Under the pieces are notes generated by a model. That model was not told the origin of the DNA and did not search any database. It was given only the letters and a program-made list of their open reading frames with translations. From assembly GCF_947489255.1 (NCBI RefSeq), contig NZ_CANLCY010000003.1:496001-560000 (forward strand): 64,000 nucleotides of DNA. Reading direction: 5' to 3'. Positions within the stretch are counted from its first letter, which is position 1, and each line of letters starts with the position of its first letter. Both the position numbers and the translations under genes were made by a program. The stretch is from an uncultured Microbacterium sp. (lineage in GTDB: Bacteria; Actinomycetota; Actinomycetes; Actinomycetales; Microbacteriaceae). Positions 17,109 through 26,130 of the stretch are shown in pieces.

Positions 17109-17772
17109 ACGCATCCGCAGTGACGCCCCCGTCCTGGTCATCGGCCTCGGGCGTTTCGGCGCGGCCTGCGCGGGCGAACTCGACCGACTCGACCGCGAGG
17201 TGCTCGCCGTCGACGGCAACCTCGAGCTCGTGCAGAAGTGGTCGGAGCGCGTCACGCACGCCGTGCAGGCCGACGCGCGCAACATCGACGCCCTGCGCCA
17301 GATCGGCGCCCAGGACTTCCAGGTGGCCGTCGTCGCCGTGGGCTCGCTCATCGAGGCGTCGGTGCTGATCACCGCGAACCTCGTCGACCTCAAGGTGCCG
17401 CAGATCTGGGCGAAGGCGGTCTCGCAGTCGCACGGCAAGATCCTCGCCCGCGTGGGCGCGAACCACGTGATCTACCCCGAAGCCGAGGCCGGGGAGCGCG
17501 TCGCGCACCTCGTCAGCGGCCGCATGCTCGACTTCATCCGCTTCGACGACGACTTCGTGCTCGCCAAGATGTACCCGCCGAAGCTCGTGCGCGGCGTCGG
17601 GCTGAATGAATCCGGCGTGCGCAGCAAGTACAACGTCACCGTGGTCGGGGTGAAGAGCCCCGGACGCCCGTTCCGCTACGCGGAGGCGAACACCGTCGTC
17701 ACCAACCACGACCTCATCATCGTGTCGGGCACGAACAGCGACATCGAGCGTTTCGCGGCCCTCGACCGCTGA
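17101..17772 (+). CDS. TrkA/KtrA-family RCK potassium gating protein
   Basis: 223 residues from a TTG that overlaps the end of the channel gene by 8 bases. An N-terminal RCK Rossmann domain has the nucleotide motif VIGLGRFGAACAGEL and the acidic end of strand 2 (LAVDGN), and is followed by a C-terminal RCK_C domain from about residue 140. A single RCK unit is the KtrA layout; it forms an octameric ring under the membrane and opens the channel on ATP, NADH or c-di-AMP binding. The TTG start with overlap suggests translational coupling and lower output than the channel. Firm call. Confidence 0.94.
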   Translation: MVERIRSDAPVLVIGLGRFGAACAGELDRLDREVLAVDGNLELVQKWSERVTHAVQADARNIDALRQIGAQDFQVAVVAVGSLIEASVLITANLVDLKVPQIWAKAVSQSHGKILARVGANHVIYPEAEAGERVAHLVSGRMLDFIRFDDDFVLAKMYPPKLVRGVGLNESGVRSKYNVTVVGVKSPGRPFRYAEANTVVTNHDLIIVSGTNSDIERFAALDR

Positions 17773-17820
17773 TCCGGACCTCGCTGCGGTGGGTGCGTGC
17801 GGCGGGCCGGCACCGACGCG

Positions 17821-18108
17821 TCAGGCGTCGACGTCGAGCGTCACCTCGATCTCGTCGTCGACCGCGAGCCCCTCGGCATGCTGGAGGGCTTTCTTCAAGG
17901 GGACGATGTATCCCCCGTCCTTCGGCCAGAGCGAGGTCGTCACGGTCGTCGAACCGGTGGTGACGGATGCCGGGATCATGCCCCACCCGTATGTGACGAT
18001 CGGCGAGACCTCGGCGATCGTGCTCGCCTCGCGCGGTGGCACGGTCACGAAGTGGTAGGGCGCGGGACCGCGCCAGTACCAGATCGTCCCCGAGAAGCGC
18101 AGGCGCAC
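17821..18108 (-). CDS. DUF1905-domain protein
   Basis: 95 residues from the GTG at 18108, two bases after the proC stop (TGATGTG). The DUF1905 barrel pattern is recognisable: RFSGTIWYWRGPAPYHFVTV, YGWGMIPASVTTGSTTVTTS and the ending DGGYIVPLKKALQHAEGL. The family is found alone or fused to YdeI/OmdA domains and has no firm activity. Another protein of related layout lies at 56603-57037. Coupling to proC suggests co-expression only. Confidence 0.85.
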   Translation of the reverse strand: MRLRFSGTIWYWRGPAPYHFVTVPPREASTIAEVSPIVTYGWGMIPASVTTGSTTVTTSLWPKDGGYIVPLKKALQHAEGLAVDDEIEVTLDVDA

Positions 18109-18109
18109 A

Positions 18110-18955
18110 TCAGCTCCCGGCGGCGAGCTCTTTCGCGCGGGCCAGTGCGGCCTCGGCGGCCTCGGTGAACGTGTCGGCGAGGTGCGCACCCTGCAGCACC
18201 GCCACGGCGCGCTCCGTGGTGCCCTTCGGGCTGGTGACGCGACGACGCAGCTCCGCGGGATCGACGTCGGACGAGTCCATGAGCGTCGCAGCCCCGACGA
18301 AGGTCTGCTCGGCCAGCAGACGCGCCTGGTCGTGCTCGAACCCCATGCGTTCGGCGGCCGCGGTGAACTCCTCGACCAGCAGGAAGACGTAGGCGGGCCC
18401 GGATCCCGAGATCGTGGACAGGGCGTCGATCTGCGATTCGGGCACTTCGACCACCGCGCCCACCGTTTCGAAGAGGGCCCGCACGACCGCGACGTCGTCG
18501 GGGGATGCCGAGGCACCCGCGGCCAGACCGGTCACGCCCCGGCCGACGAGCGACGGGGTGTTCGGCATCGACCGCAGGGTGACGACGTCGTCGCCGAGGT
18601 GTCGGGCGAAGGTGGCCAGGGTCACCCCCGCCGCGAGGCTCACCACGATCGTGCCGGGACGCAGGTGCGGGGCGATCTCGTCGAGCAGATCGGGCACCAT
18701 CGCGGGCTTGACGCCCACCAGCACGACGTCGGCGGCCGCCGCCGCCTCGACGTTGCCACGGGGGTTGGCCTCGAGCGCCACACTCGTCACGCCCTCGAGT
18801 TCGGCCAGCTCCGCGGCCTTCGCGATCGAGCGGTTCGTGGCGGTCACCCCTCCGTCGACGAGTCCCGCGGCCACGAGGCCGCGGAGGATCGCTCCCCCCA
18901 TGGAGCCGGCACCGAGGAAGGCGATCGGGGGCAGCGAGGTCGTGGCATCCGTCAT
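18110..18955 (-). CDS. proC: Pyrroline-5-carboxylate reductase
   Basis: 281 residues from ATG at 18955 (MTDATTS). ProC catalyses the last step of proline biosynthesis, the NAD(P)H-dependent reduction of pyrroline-5-carboxylate. The Rossmann motif IAFLGAGSMGGAILRGL is at the N-terminus, VLVGVKPAMVPDLL follows, and the C-terminal dimer domain holds the family signature around SGSGPAYVFLLVEEF and RRRVTSPKGTTERAV. The length is usual. The frame stays open a long way upstream across a 15-bp repeat, but the family start and MTD.. context support 18955. Confidence 0.95.
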   Translation of the reverse strand: MTDATTSLPPIAFLGAGSMGGAILRGLVAAGLVDGGVTATNRSIAKAAELAELEGVTSVALEANPRGNVEAAAAADVVLVGVKPAMVPDLLDEIAPHLRPGTIVVSLAAGVTLATFARHLGDDVVTLRSMPNTPSLVGRGVTGLAAGASASPDDVAVVRALFETVGAVVEVPESQIDALSTISGSGPAYVFLLVEEFTAAAERMGFEHDQARLLAEQTFVGAATLMDSSDVDPAELRRRVTSPKGTTERAVAVLQGAHLADTFTEAAEAALARAKELAAGS

Positions 18956-18980
18956 GGGTCCCAGTCTATGAAGCGGCTCC

Positions 18981-19055
18981 GTCGCGCGGGGCAGGGTCGC
19001 GCGGGGTGAGGTCGCGCGGGGCAGGGTCGCGCGGGGCGAGGTCGTGCAGGGCAAG
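18981..19055. repeat. Five tandem copies of a 15-bp unit
   Basis: Units start at 18981, 18996, 19011, 19026 and 19041. The consensus is GTCGCGCGGGGCAGG; copies two and four end in GAG and the last is the most diverged (GTCGTGCAGGGCAAG). The array lies between the divergent proC and hydrolase genes, 26 bases ahead of the proC start. Because the unit is a multiple of three, it keeps all frames open, which explains long spurious frames here. Confidence 0.9.
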
Positions 19056-19135
19056 TCTGAGTGCGGGCGGAAGGGGCGCGCGTTAGCATCGGAACGCGGT
19101 GTACCGGGGCACCGGCGAGCGACACGGAGGACTGC

Positions 19136-20248
19136 ATGACTCTCTTCGACGGCATCAGCGCACGCCTGGTCGAGACCGACCGGCTGGGTGTCAACGTGCT
19201 CGAGCGGGTGGGCGACGACCCGGCCGCGACCCCCGAGCGCACCGTGGTCTTCGTGCACGGCAACGTGTCGTCGTCGCTGTTCTGGCAGGAGATCATGCAG
19301 GATCTGCCGAGCGAGCTGCGGGTCCTCGCCGTCGACCTGCGCGGCTTCGGGCGCACGGAGCACACGCCCATCGACGCCACCCGCGGCGTGCGCGACTTCA
19401 GCGATGACCTGTTCGCGACCCTGCAGGCGCTCGGCATCCCCGAAGCCCACCTCGTGGGTTGGTCGATGGGCGGCGGCGTCGTGATGCAGTACGCGCTCGA
19501 TCACCCCGTCCGCTCGCTCACGCTGCAGGCCCCCGTCTCGCCGTACGGCTTCGGCGGCACGCGCCGCGACGGGTCGCGCCTGAACGACGAAGACGCCGGC
19601 ACCGGGGCGGGAGGCGCCAACCCCGACTTCGTGCAGCGTTTGATCGACCACGACACCACCGCCGACGCCCCCACGTCTCCGCGCTCGGTCTTCCGCTCGG
19701 GCTACGTCGCACCCGACTACGCGAGCGAGCACGAAGACGTGTGGGTCGAGTCGATGCTCACCACCTCGACCGCCGGCGGCAATTACCCCGGGGATGCCGT
19801 GACCACGGCGACGTGGCCGGGCTTCGCCCCGGGCACCACGGGGGTGCTCAACACGATGGCGCCGAAGTACTTCGACGTCTCGGGCATCGTCGACCTCGAC
19901 CCGAAGCCGCCCATCCTGTGGATCTACGGCACGGCCGACGCGATCGTCTCGGACGCGTCGTTCTACGACCTCAACCACCTCGGCGCGCTCGGCGTGATCC
20001 CGGGCTGGCCGGGCGCCGACGTCGCGCCCGCGCAGCCGATGGTCTCGCAGACCCGCGACGTGCTCGCCGCCTACGCCGAGAAGGGCGGCGAGGTGACCGA
20101 GGTCGCCGTCGAGGGGGCGGGACACTCCGTGCACCTCGAGCGGCCGGCGCAGTTCCGCCGCGCCCTGCTCACCCACATCGGCTACGTGGGCCGACCCGCC
20201 GACCCGGCACCGCCCACCGAGGCGATCATCCTGCGCTCGGCCGACTGA
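19136..20248 (+). CDS. Alpha/beta hydrolase
   Basis: 370 residues from the ATG at 19136, with GGAGG 5 bases ahead; the open frame before it is not used. The fold is shown by VVFVHGNVSSSLFW (oxyanion HG), LAVDLRGFGRTEHT, the nucleophile elbow VGWSMGGGV (Ser), the late acid strand ILWIYGTADAIV (Asp) and the catalytic His in VEGAGHSVHLERP. The middle insertion rich in Gly and Thr forms the cap that decides the substrate, which cannot be told. It is followed after 29 bases by an LLM-class oxidoreductase on the same strand, so the two are probably co-transcribed. Confidence 0.92.
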   Translation: MTLFDGISARLVETDRLGVNVLERVGDDPAATPERTVVFVHGNVSSSLFWQEIMQDLPSELRVLAVDLRGFGRTEHTPIDATRGVRDFSDDLFATLQALGIPEAHLVGWSMGGGVVMQYALDHPVRSLTLQAPVSPYGFGGTRRDGSRLNDEDAGTGAGGANPDFVQRLIDHDTTADAPTSPRSVFRSGYVAPDYASEHEDVWVESMLTTSTAGGNYPGDAVTTATWPGFAPGTTGVLNTMAPKYFDVSGIVDLDPKPPILWIYGTADAIVSDASFYDLNHLGALGVIPGWPGADVAPAQPMVSQTRDVLAAYAEKGGEVTEVAVEGAGHSVHLERPAQFRRALLTHIGYVGRPADPAPPTEAIILRSAD

Positions 20249-20277
20249 CCCCGCCGCACCCGACTTCGGAGGCTCCC

Positions 20278-21207
20278 GTGGAGTACTGCCTGTTCACCGA
20301 GCCCCAGCAGGGGTTCACCTACGACGACCAGCTCGCGTTCGCGCAGTCGGCCGAGCGGCACGGCCTCGACGGGTTCTTCCGCTCCGACCACTACCTGCGC
20401 ATGGGCGAGGGCGACCCGCGCCCCGGCCCCACCGACGCGTGGACGACGCTCGCCGGCCTCGCCCGCGAGACCTCGCGCATCCGGCTCGGAACCCTCGTCT
20501 CGTCGGTCACCTACCGGGTGCCCTCGATCCTCGCGATCCAGGTCGCCCAGGTCGACGCGATGTCGGGCGGGCGCGCCGAGCTGGGGCTCGGCACGGGCTG
20601 GTTCGAGCGGGAGCATGCCGCGTACGGCATCCCCTTCCCCGCGAAGCGGTTCGATCTGCTCGAGGAGCAGCTGCAGGTCGTGACGGGCCTGTGGCAGACC
20701 CCGGATGCCGAGACGTTCTCGTTCGCGGGAGCGCACTACCGCCTCGACGACGCGCCCGCCCTGCCCAAGCCGGAGCAGGAGCGTGTGCCGGTGATCGTCG
20801 GCGGTGGAGGGCCGAAGCGCACCCCCGCGCTCGCCGCCCGCTACGCGACGGAGTTCAACATCGGCTTCGTTGCCGAGGACGTCGTCGCCGAGAAGTTCGC
20901 CGTCGTGCGCGCCGCGTGCGAGGCGATCGACCGCGATCCCTCCACGCTGAAGCTCTCGGTCGCCCTGCCCACCATCGTCGGGCAGGACGACGCCGAGATC
21001 TCTCGTCGAGCCGAGGCCATCGGGCAATCGCGCGAGCAGTTCGACAACGGTGCCAACCTCATCGGGACCCCGGCGCAGATCGCCGAGAAGGTCCACCGGC
21101 TCCGCGAGCTCGGCGCGGAGCGCGTCTACTTCCAGCTCATGGACCTGCGCGACGTCGCGCACGCCGATCTCGTCGGCGCCGAGGTGCTGCCCCTGCTGCC
21201 GCGCTGA
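20278..21207 (+). CDS. LLM-class F420-dependent oxidoreductase
   Basis: 309 residues from a GTG at 20278 with GGAGG 7 bases ahead. A luciferase-like TIM barrel: YDDQLAFAQSAERHGLDGFF, IRLGTLVSSVTYRVPSILA, GGRAELGLGTGWFEREHAAYG and VPVIVGGGGPKR are the usual landmarks. The actinobacterial subgroup uses coenzyme F420 more often than FMN, so F420-dependent is the likely assignment, though sequence alone does not prove the cofactor. The substrate is unknown. It sits downstream of an alpha/beta hydrolase and converges with tadA. Confidence 0.9.
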   Translation: MEYCLFTEPQQGFTYDDQLAFAQSAERHGLDGFFRSDHYLRMGEGDPRPGPTDAWTTLAGLARETSRIRLGTLVSSVTYRVPSILAIQVAQVDAMSGGRAELGLGTGWFEREHAAYGIPFPAKRFDLLEEQLQVVTGLWQTPDAETFSFAGAHYRLDDAPALPKPEQERVPVIVGGGGPKRTPALAARYATEFNIGFVAEDVVAEKFAVVRAACEAIDRDPSTLKLSVALPTIVGQDDAEISRRAEAIGQSREQFDNGANLIGTPAQIAEKVHRLRELGAERVYFQLMDLRDVAHADLVGAEVLPLLPR

Positions 21208-21226
21208 CGGGTCTCGGCGCCGCGGG

Positions 21227-21688
21227 TCATCGTCTGTCGACGAAGAACGCCCGCAGCTGGGCGGCCGCGCGCTCTTCCTCGACCCCGCCGATCACCTCGA
21301 CGCGGTGCGGCAGGCGCCTGTCGCGCAGGACGTCGTACATCGATCCCGCGGCGCCCGCCTTGGCATCCCACGATCCGAAGACCACGCGGGACACGCGCGA
21401 CTGCAGGATCGCCCCGGCGCACATCACGCAGGGCTCCAACGTGACCACGAGGGTGCAGTCGGCGAGGTGCCAGGAGCCGATCCGGGATGCCGCCGCGCGA
21501 AGCGCCACGATCTCGGCGTGCGCCGTGGGATCGTTCGTGACCTCGCGGAGGTTGCGCCCTTCGCCGATGACGGTGCCCTCGGCGTCGACCACGACGGCGC
21601 CGACCGGGACGTCGCCCTCCCCCTGCGCCAGGTCCGCGAGCACGAGCGCCCGACGCATCGCGGCGAGATCGCGAACGGTGGGGGTCAC
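21227..21688 (-). CDS. tadA: tRNA adenosine(34) deaminase
   Basis: 153 residues. The zinc-dependent deaminase signature is complete: His57-Ala-Glu59 in [13 protein letters not shown] and Cys87/Cys90 in [12 protein letters not shown]. The subgroup that makes inosine at the wobble base of tRNA-Arg(ACG) has this [10 protein letters not shown] start and the [14 protein letters not shown] stretch. The matching substrate, a tRNA-Arg with ACG anticodon, is encoded at 55418-55490 in this window. Divergent from upp across about 70 bases. Confidence 0.93.
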   Translation of the reverse strand: MTPTVRDLAAMRRALVLADLAQGEGDVPVGAVVVDAEGTVIGEGRNLREVTNDPTAHAEIVALRAAASRIGSWHLADCTLVVTLEPCVMCAGAILQSRVSRVVFGSWDAKAGAAGSMYDVLRDRRLPHRVEVIGGVEEERAAAQLRAFFVDRR

Positions 21689-21746
21689 GGGGGCTCCGGA
21701 GAACGATGGCGGAAAAACGACGGCTGAGGCGCGCGGAGGAAGAGGT

Positions 21747-21752
21747 TAGCCT
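21747..21752 (+). promoter_or_regulatory. -10 element of upp, leaderless type
   Basis: TAGCCT ends 7 bases before the upp ATG, so the message would begin at or beside the start codon. There is no ribosome site in the interval. Confidence 0.5.
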
Positions 21753-21759
21753 TGAGCCT

Positions 21760-22392
21760 ATGCGTGTCCACGTCGCCGATCACCCGCTCATCACCCACAA
21801 GCTCACGGTGCTGCGTGACGTGCAGACGTCGTCGCCGGTCTTCCGCCAGCTCACCGAGGAGCTCGTGACGCTCCTCGCCTACGAAGCGACCCGCAACGTG
21901 CGCGTCGACCCGATCGAGATCCAGACCCCCGTCACCACGACGATGGGCGTCAAGATCAGCGAGCCGCGGCCGATCGTCGTCCCGATCCTGCGCGCGGGCC
22001 TCGGCATGCTCGAGGGGATGGTGAAGCTCCTCCCCACCGCGGAGGTCGGCTTCCTGGGGATGGTGCGCGACGAGGAGACCTTCGAGCCCACCACGTACGC
22101 CGAGCGCCTCCCCGACGACCTGAGCGACCGCCAGTGCTTCGTGCTCGACCCGATGCTCGCCACCGGCGGCTCGCTGGGCGCGGCCATCAAATTCCTGTTC
22201 GCCCGCGGCGCGCAGGACGTGACCGCGATCTGCCTGCTCGGTGCCCCCGAGGGCGTCGCGGCGATCGAGAAGCAGGTCGAGGGTCACGATGTGACGCTCG
22301 TGCTGGGCGCCGTCGACGAGCGCCTGAACGAGAAGGGCTACATCGTGCCCGGCCTCGGCGACGCGGGCGACCGCCTGTACGGCACGGCCTGA
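21760..22392 (+). CDS. upp: Uracil phosphoribosyltransferase
   Basis: 210 residues, the standard length. It salvages uracil to UMP with PRPP in the cytoplasm. The start [20 protein letters not shown] is conserved in the family; [16 protein letters not shown] and the PRPP loop [15 protein letters not shown] mark the active site, and the C-terminal [17 protein letters not shown] closes the uracil pocket. The ATG at 21760 is preferred to an in-frame ATG at 21706, which would add 18 residues not found in the family and would cross the promoter. Monocistronic by position, converging with the large nuclease gene. Confidence 0.96.
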   Translation: MRVHVADHPLITHKLTVLRDVQTSSPVFRQLTEELVTLLAYEATRNVRVDPIEIQTPVTTTMGVKISEPRPIVVPILRAGLGMLEGMVKLLPTAEVGFLGMVRDEETFEPTTYAERLPDDLSDRQCFVLDPMLATGGSLGAAIKFLFARGAQDVTAICLLGAPEGVAAIEKQVEGHDVTLVLGAVDERLNEKGYIVPGLGDAGDRLYGTA

Positions 22393-22479
22393 GACAGCCG
22401 ACGGGGTTCGCGGCACGCCGGGGCTCACCCTCTCGGCGGGCCGGGATGCGCCCCGAACGCCCGGCGTCGCTGCCCGCGG

Positions 22480-25400
22480 TCAGGCGTTCGCGCCCACCAG
22501 ACGCGCGAAGGCGCTGAGGCGGGCGACGCCCTCGGGCGTGCGCGGCAGATCGTCGAGCAGGGCGGGCGACGAGACGATGTAGGCCGCCTGCATCGCGCGG
22601 GAGACGGCGACGTTGATGCGATTGCGCAGCAACAGGAACTCGAGCCCGCGCGGAGCGTCGCGGCCCGACGACGCGGCCAGGGTGAGGATCGCGACGACCG
22701 CCTCCTTCCCCTGGAACCGATCGACCGTGCCGACGGGGACGTCGGAGAACCCGGCCGCTGCCAATGCTTCCTCGACGGCGACCTGCTGCGCGTTGTACGG
22801 GGTGATGACGATGATGTCGTCGGCACGCAACGCGCGCGGTGGCTCGACGATCGCGGTGTCTCCGGCCCCGCCCTCGGCCCCCGTCCATCGGCGCCCGACG
22901 AGGTCGGCGACGATGCGCACGACTTCGTCGGCTTCCTCCGCGGACGCCGTGGCGTTGCCGCGATGGGACACCGGACGCACGTGCACTCCCGGGGCGATAC
23001 CGTCGAGGTGGCGGAGCGCCGTGGACGGATGCGCCGCGAGGCGGCCCTCGTACGACAGCCGCGACACCGGCTCGGCGACCGCGGGGTGCATGCGGCGGGT
23101 TCGAGCGAGGAAGTACCCCAGATCGGCGGGAACGACCTCGGCCCCGTCGATGATCCAGCCGAGCGCCGAGGTGTCGACCGGCTCCGGGTGCGTGCCCTGA
23201 CTGACCTGCGGTAGCTGCTGCGGATCGCCGAGGAGCAGCAGACGCGTCGCCGCGAGGGAGACGGCGATGGTCGAGGCGAGCGAGAACTGGCCCGCCTCGT
23301 CGATGACGAGCAGGTCGAGGCTGCCGCGAGGGATGCGTGCCTCGTGACTGAAATCCCACGCGGTGCCGCCGACGACGAAACCGTGAGCGGCGTTCTCGGC
23401 CGTGAACGCCGCGACGCCGTTCTTGGGCAGCACCGTGAAGGCGTGTTCAGCCCCGGGATCTTTCGGCGCCTTGCCGACCCGGGATGCCGGGACGCCCGCC
23501 GCGATCACCCGGTCGAGCATGTGCTCGATCGTCGCGTGCGACTGGGCCACCACGCCCACACGGAAACCGCGTTCGGCGACCAATCGCGCGATGACGTGCG
23601 ACCCGACGTAGGTCTTACCCGTGCCGGGGGGACCTTGCACCGCGAGATAGCTGTGGTCGAGGTCGGCCACGCTGCGGGCGATCGCCGTCGCCTCGTCGTC
23701 GCCGGGGGCGCCCGCGATCGCGGTCACCGGGGAGAGGCCGCCGGAGCGGGTGCGGGGAGGGACGCGGCGCAGGATGTCGGCCGCGGGACCGTCGGGGATG
23801 CGCGGCGCGGCCGCGAGCACCTCATCGGCCCATGCGTCGATCGCCTTCTGCTGGTTGCCTGCCCGCGGAGGGGCGGGAGGCGTGAGCGCGAGCGGCAGTT
23901 CGTCCCACGTGACGCCGTCGGCCGCGATCTCCTCGACGACCACTCCGTCGTCGAGCACCTCGCGCACCGTCACGCGGCGCGCGCCGTGGATCCAGCGGGG
24001 GCGGGTCTCGAGCGGGAACGGCGCCGGGAGGTCGTAGACGGCGAACGGTTCGGCATCCGGGCTCACCCGAGTACCGGGAGCCAGCTCGCCGCGGAGCTCG
24101 ACCAGTCGTCGCTCCGACCCGCGGCCCGATTCGGCGACGTGCCAATCGGTCACCACCCGCGAGCGCGCCGCGTCGACGACGATCACGTCGCGCGTCTCCT
24201 CCCACACCGACACCGGCTCGCGAAGGCGCAGGAAATGGGTGGCCCAGTAGGTCTTCTCTTCGCGCGGGTAGTAGTCGATCGCGGCAGCGGCCAGGCGCAG
24301 CGCCGTCGCATCGGGCTCGACGGCGTCGGCGGCCCACCGCTGGAGAGCCGTCGCGCGCGGCGAGGGCTCGTAGGCCTGCTCGTCGGGCTCGGCCGCGCGG
24401 GAGGGAACGGCCCCGGACTCGCGCGCTCGATCGACCAGCCAGTCGCGCAGACGCCGGGTGGAGACGCAGTCGTAGCGGTTGTAGTCCGCGAGGTCGTCGA
24501 GAACCCGCTGGGCCCCCGTGGCGTCGCCGTCGGCGGCCAGGGCACGCGCCTCGACGTACTTGACGATCGAGTCGTCGCCGCGCTGCACGTCGCTCGTGCG
24601 CACCTCGTCGCCCATGTAGAGCGGCTCGAGCTTCTTGATCGAGTACGACCTCGACCCGACCCGCAGCGCCCGGCGCACGACCGGATACAGGTCGACGAAG
24701 ACCCCGTCGCGCAGCAGTCGGTCGACGTCGGCCTCGCGGACGCCGTAGCGGGCCGCCATGGTGAGCAGATGCGTCGGCTCGTAGGGGGCGTAGTGGTAGA
24801 TGTGCATTCCCGGATACTGCTGACGGCGGAGCGCGACCATGTCGAGGAAGCGCTCGAGGGCGACGCGCTCCTCGGCGAATGTGTGCGCCCACAGGGCGCC
24901 ATAGGTCTCGCGGCTGTCGACCCAGCCGAAGAGGTAATCGATGCCCCAGTGCTCGCCGGTTCCCTCGGTGTAGAGCGGGTCGCCCTCGAAGTCGAAGAAC
25001 AGGTCGCCGTGGTCGGGTCGGGGCAGCACGCCGAGCGACTTCGGCGCGACGACCTCGAACGTCGGCACGGCGTGGGCGGAGACCTCGGCACCGGGCACGC
25101 CCGCGGGGCTCTCAAGCTGCAGCCGCGCCTGCGTGCGCAGCGAGACGAAGGTGTCGGCGCTCATCGCCGGCGGCGCCTGCGTGGCCGCGGCCAGGGCGTC
25201 GATCGTCTCGATGTCGGCCGCGCGGAGCCGTTCGCGCTGCACCGGCCGCATTCCCGCCACGAGCAGCAGGTCGCGGTGGGCGACGACCTCGAGCTCGCAC
25301 GTGGCGCAGCGACCGCACGCCACGACGTCGAGGGAACCTCGACCGTCGCCCCAGGCGATCGCCTCGCCCGCGGCCCCCTGCGCGACGTCGCGGTCGGCGA

Positions 25401-26022
25401 TCAGGGCGCGTAGGCGCGCGCGACGTAGCGCGAACACCGGCAGCAGGTCGTCGACGCGATGCGTGCTCGTCGTGCCGTCGCCGAGGAGGAGTTGCACCTC
25501 GTCGGATCGCGGGACACCGAGTCGATCGAGCTGGTCGACGTAGGCCGCCAGCTGCATGAGGGCGGTGACGCGCGCGCGGCGCGCCAGCTTGGTGTCTTGC
25601 ACGATCCAGGGCCGCGTGCCCTCGGCATCCGCTTCGGACGCGCGCACGAGGAAATCGGCGAAGCCGACGAACTCGGCCGTCGAGAACGCGGCCTGGTAGA
25701 CCACCTCGGCGGCCGGGTCGGCGAGGGCGGCGTCGGTGAGGCGCACCGCCTCGGAAAGAGCTGCGGCGTCGGACGAACGGGCGGCGGGGATCTCGCGCAC
25801 CGCGTCGCCGAAGCGGACGCGGTAGTCGTCGAGCACGCGGAGCTCATGAGCGGTGCCGAGACGCGCGGCGCGCTCGAGCGTGGCGTCTTCGGGATCGTCG
25901 ACGGGGGCGATCCGCCCGAGCTTGGCGTCGATCGCTCGAAGCCAGGCGAACTCGCACTCGGCCGCCGCCTTGAGGTCGCTGGCGCTCCAGACGACCCGAT
26001 CGTCTTGCTCGATGTACCGCAT
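22480..26022 (-). CDS. TM0106-type RecB-like nuclease fused to SF1 helicase
   Basis: 1180 residues in three parts. Residues about 1-330: a RecB/Cas4-like PD-(D/E)XK nuclease with a lone early Cys (AAECEFAWLRA) and the cluster CGRCATCELEV (about residue 237), the Cys arrangement that binds a 4Fe-4S cluster in AddB and Cas4. Residues about 335-540: an RNase H-like DEDD exonuclease domain (LFFDFEGDPLYTEG, then LADYNRYDCVSTRRL). Residues about 780-1180: a Dna2/Upf1-like SF1 helicase with Walker A GPPGTGKTYVG (about 797), LLVIDEAGQFS, LLLGDPQQLPQVSQG and TVDRFQGKEAVVAIL. Such proteins are inferred to process DNA or RNA ends during repair. It is not near CRISPR or defence genes. Monocistronic; the call is firm, the biological role is not. 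Confidence 0.93.
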   Translation of the reverse strand: MRYIEQDDRVVWSASDLKAAAECEFAWLRAIDAKLGRIAPVDDPEDATLERAARLGTAHELRVLDDYRVRFGDAVREIPAARSSDAAALSEAVRLTDAALADPAAEVVYQAAFSTAEFVGFADFLVRASEADAEGTRPWIVQDTKLARRARVTALMQLAAYVDQLDRLGVPRSDEVQLLLGDGTTSTHRVDDLLPVFALRRARLRALIADRDVAQGAAGEAIAWGDGRGSLDVVACGRCATCELEVVAHRDLLLVAGMRPVQRERLRAADIETIDALAAATQAPPAMSADTFVSLRTQARLQLESPAGVPGAEVSAHAVPTFEVVAPKSLGVLPRPDHGDLFFDFEGDPLYTEGTGEHWGIDYLFGWVDSRETYGALWAHTFAEERVALERFLDMVALRRQQYPGMHIYHYAPYEPTHLLTMAARYGVREADVDRLLRDGVFVDLYPVVRRALRVGSRSYSIKKLEPLYMGDEVRTSDVQRGDDSIVKYVEARALAADGDATGAQRVLDDLADYNRYDCVSTRRLRDWLVDRARESGAVPSRAAEPDEQAYEPSPRATALQRWAADAVEPDATALRLAAAAIDYYPREEKTYWATHFLRLREPVSVWEETRDVIVVDAARSRVVTDWHVAESGRGSERRLVELRGELAPGTRVSPDAEPFAVYDLPAPFPLETRPRWIHGARRVTVREVLDDGVVVEEIAADGVTWDELPLALTPPAPPRAGNQQKAIDAWADEVLAAAPRIPDGPAADILRRVPPRTRSGGLSPVTAIAGAPGDDEATAIARSVADLDHSYLAVQGPPGTGKTYVGSHVIARLVAERGFRVGVVAQSHATIEHMLDRVIAAGVPASRVGKAPKDPGAEHAFTVLPKNGVAAFTAENAAHGFVVGGTAWDFSHEARIPRGSLDLLVIDEAGQFSLASTIAVSLAATRLLLLGDPQQLPQVSQGTHPEPVDTSALGWIIDGAEVVPADLGYFLARTRRMHPAVAEPVSRLSYEGRLAAHPSTALRHLDGIAPGVHVRPVSHRGNATASAEEADEVVRIVADLVGRRWTGAEGGAGDTAIVEPPRALRADDIIVITPYNAQQVAVEEALAAAGFSDVPVGTVDRFQGKEAVVAILTLAASSGRDAPRGLEFLLLRNRINVAVSRAMQAAYIVSSPALLDDLPRTPEGVARLSAFARLVGANA

Positions 26023-26130
26023 GGTGCTCCACGCTAATCGCGACCTCCGACATCGGGTTCACGGCATCCACAGTCCACAGGTCGCGCGGATCCACCCCAC
26101 GCCGTCGGAGGGGCCTGACAGACTGGTCGG

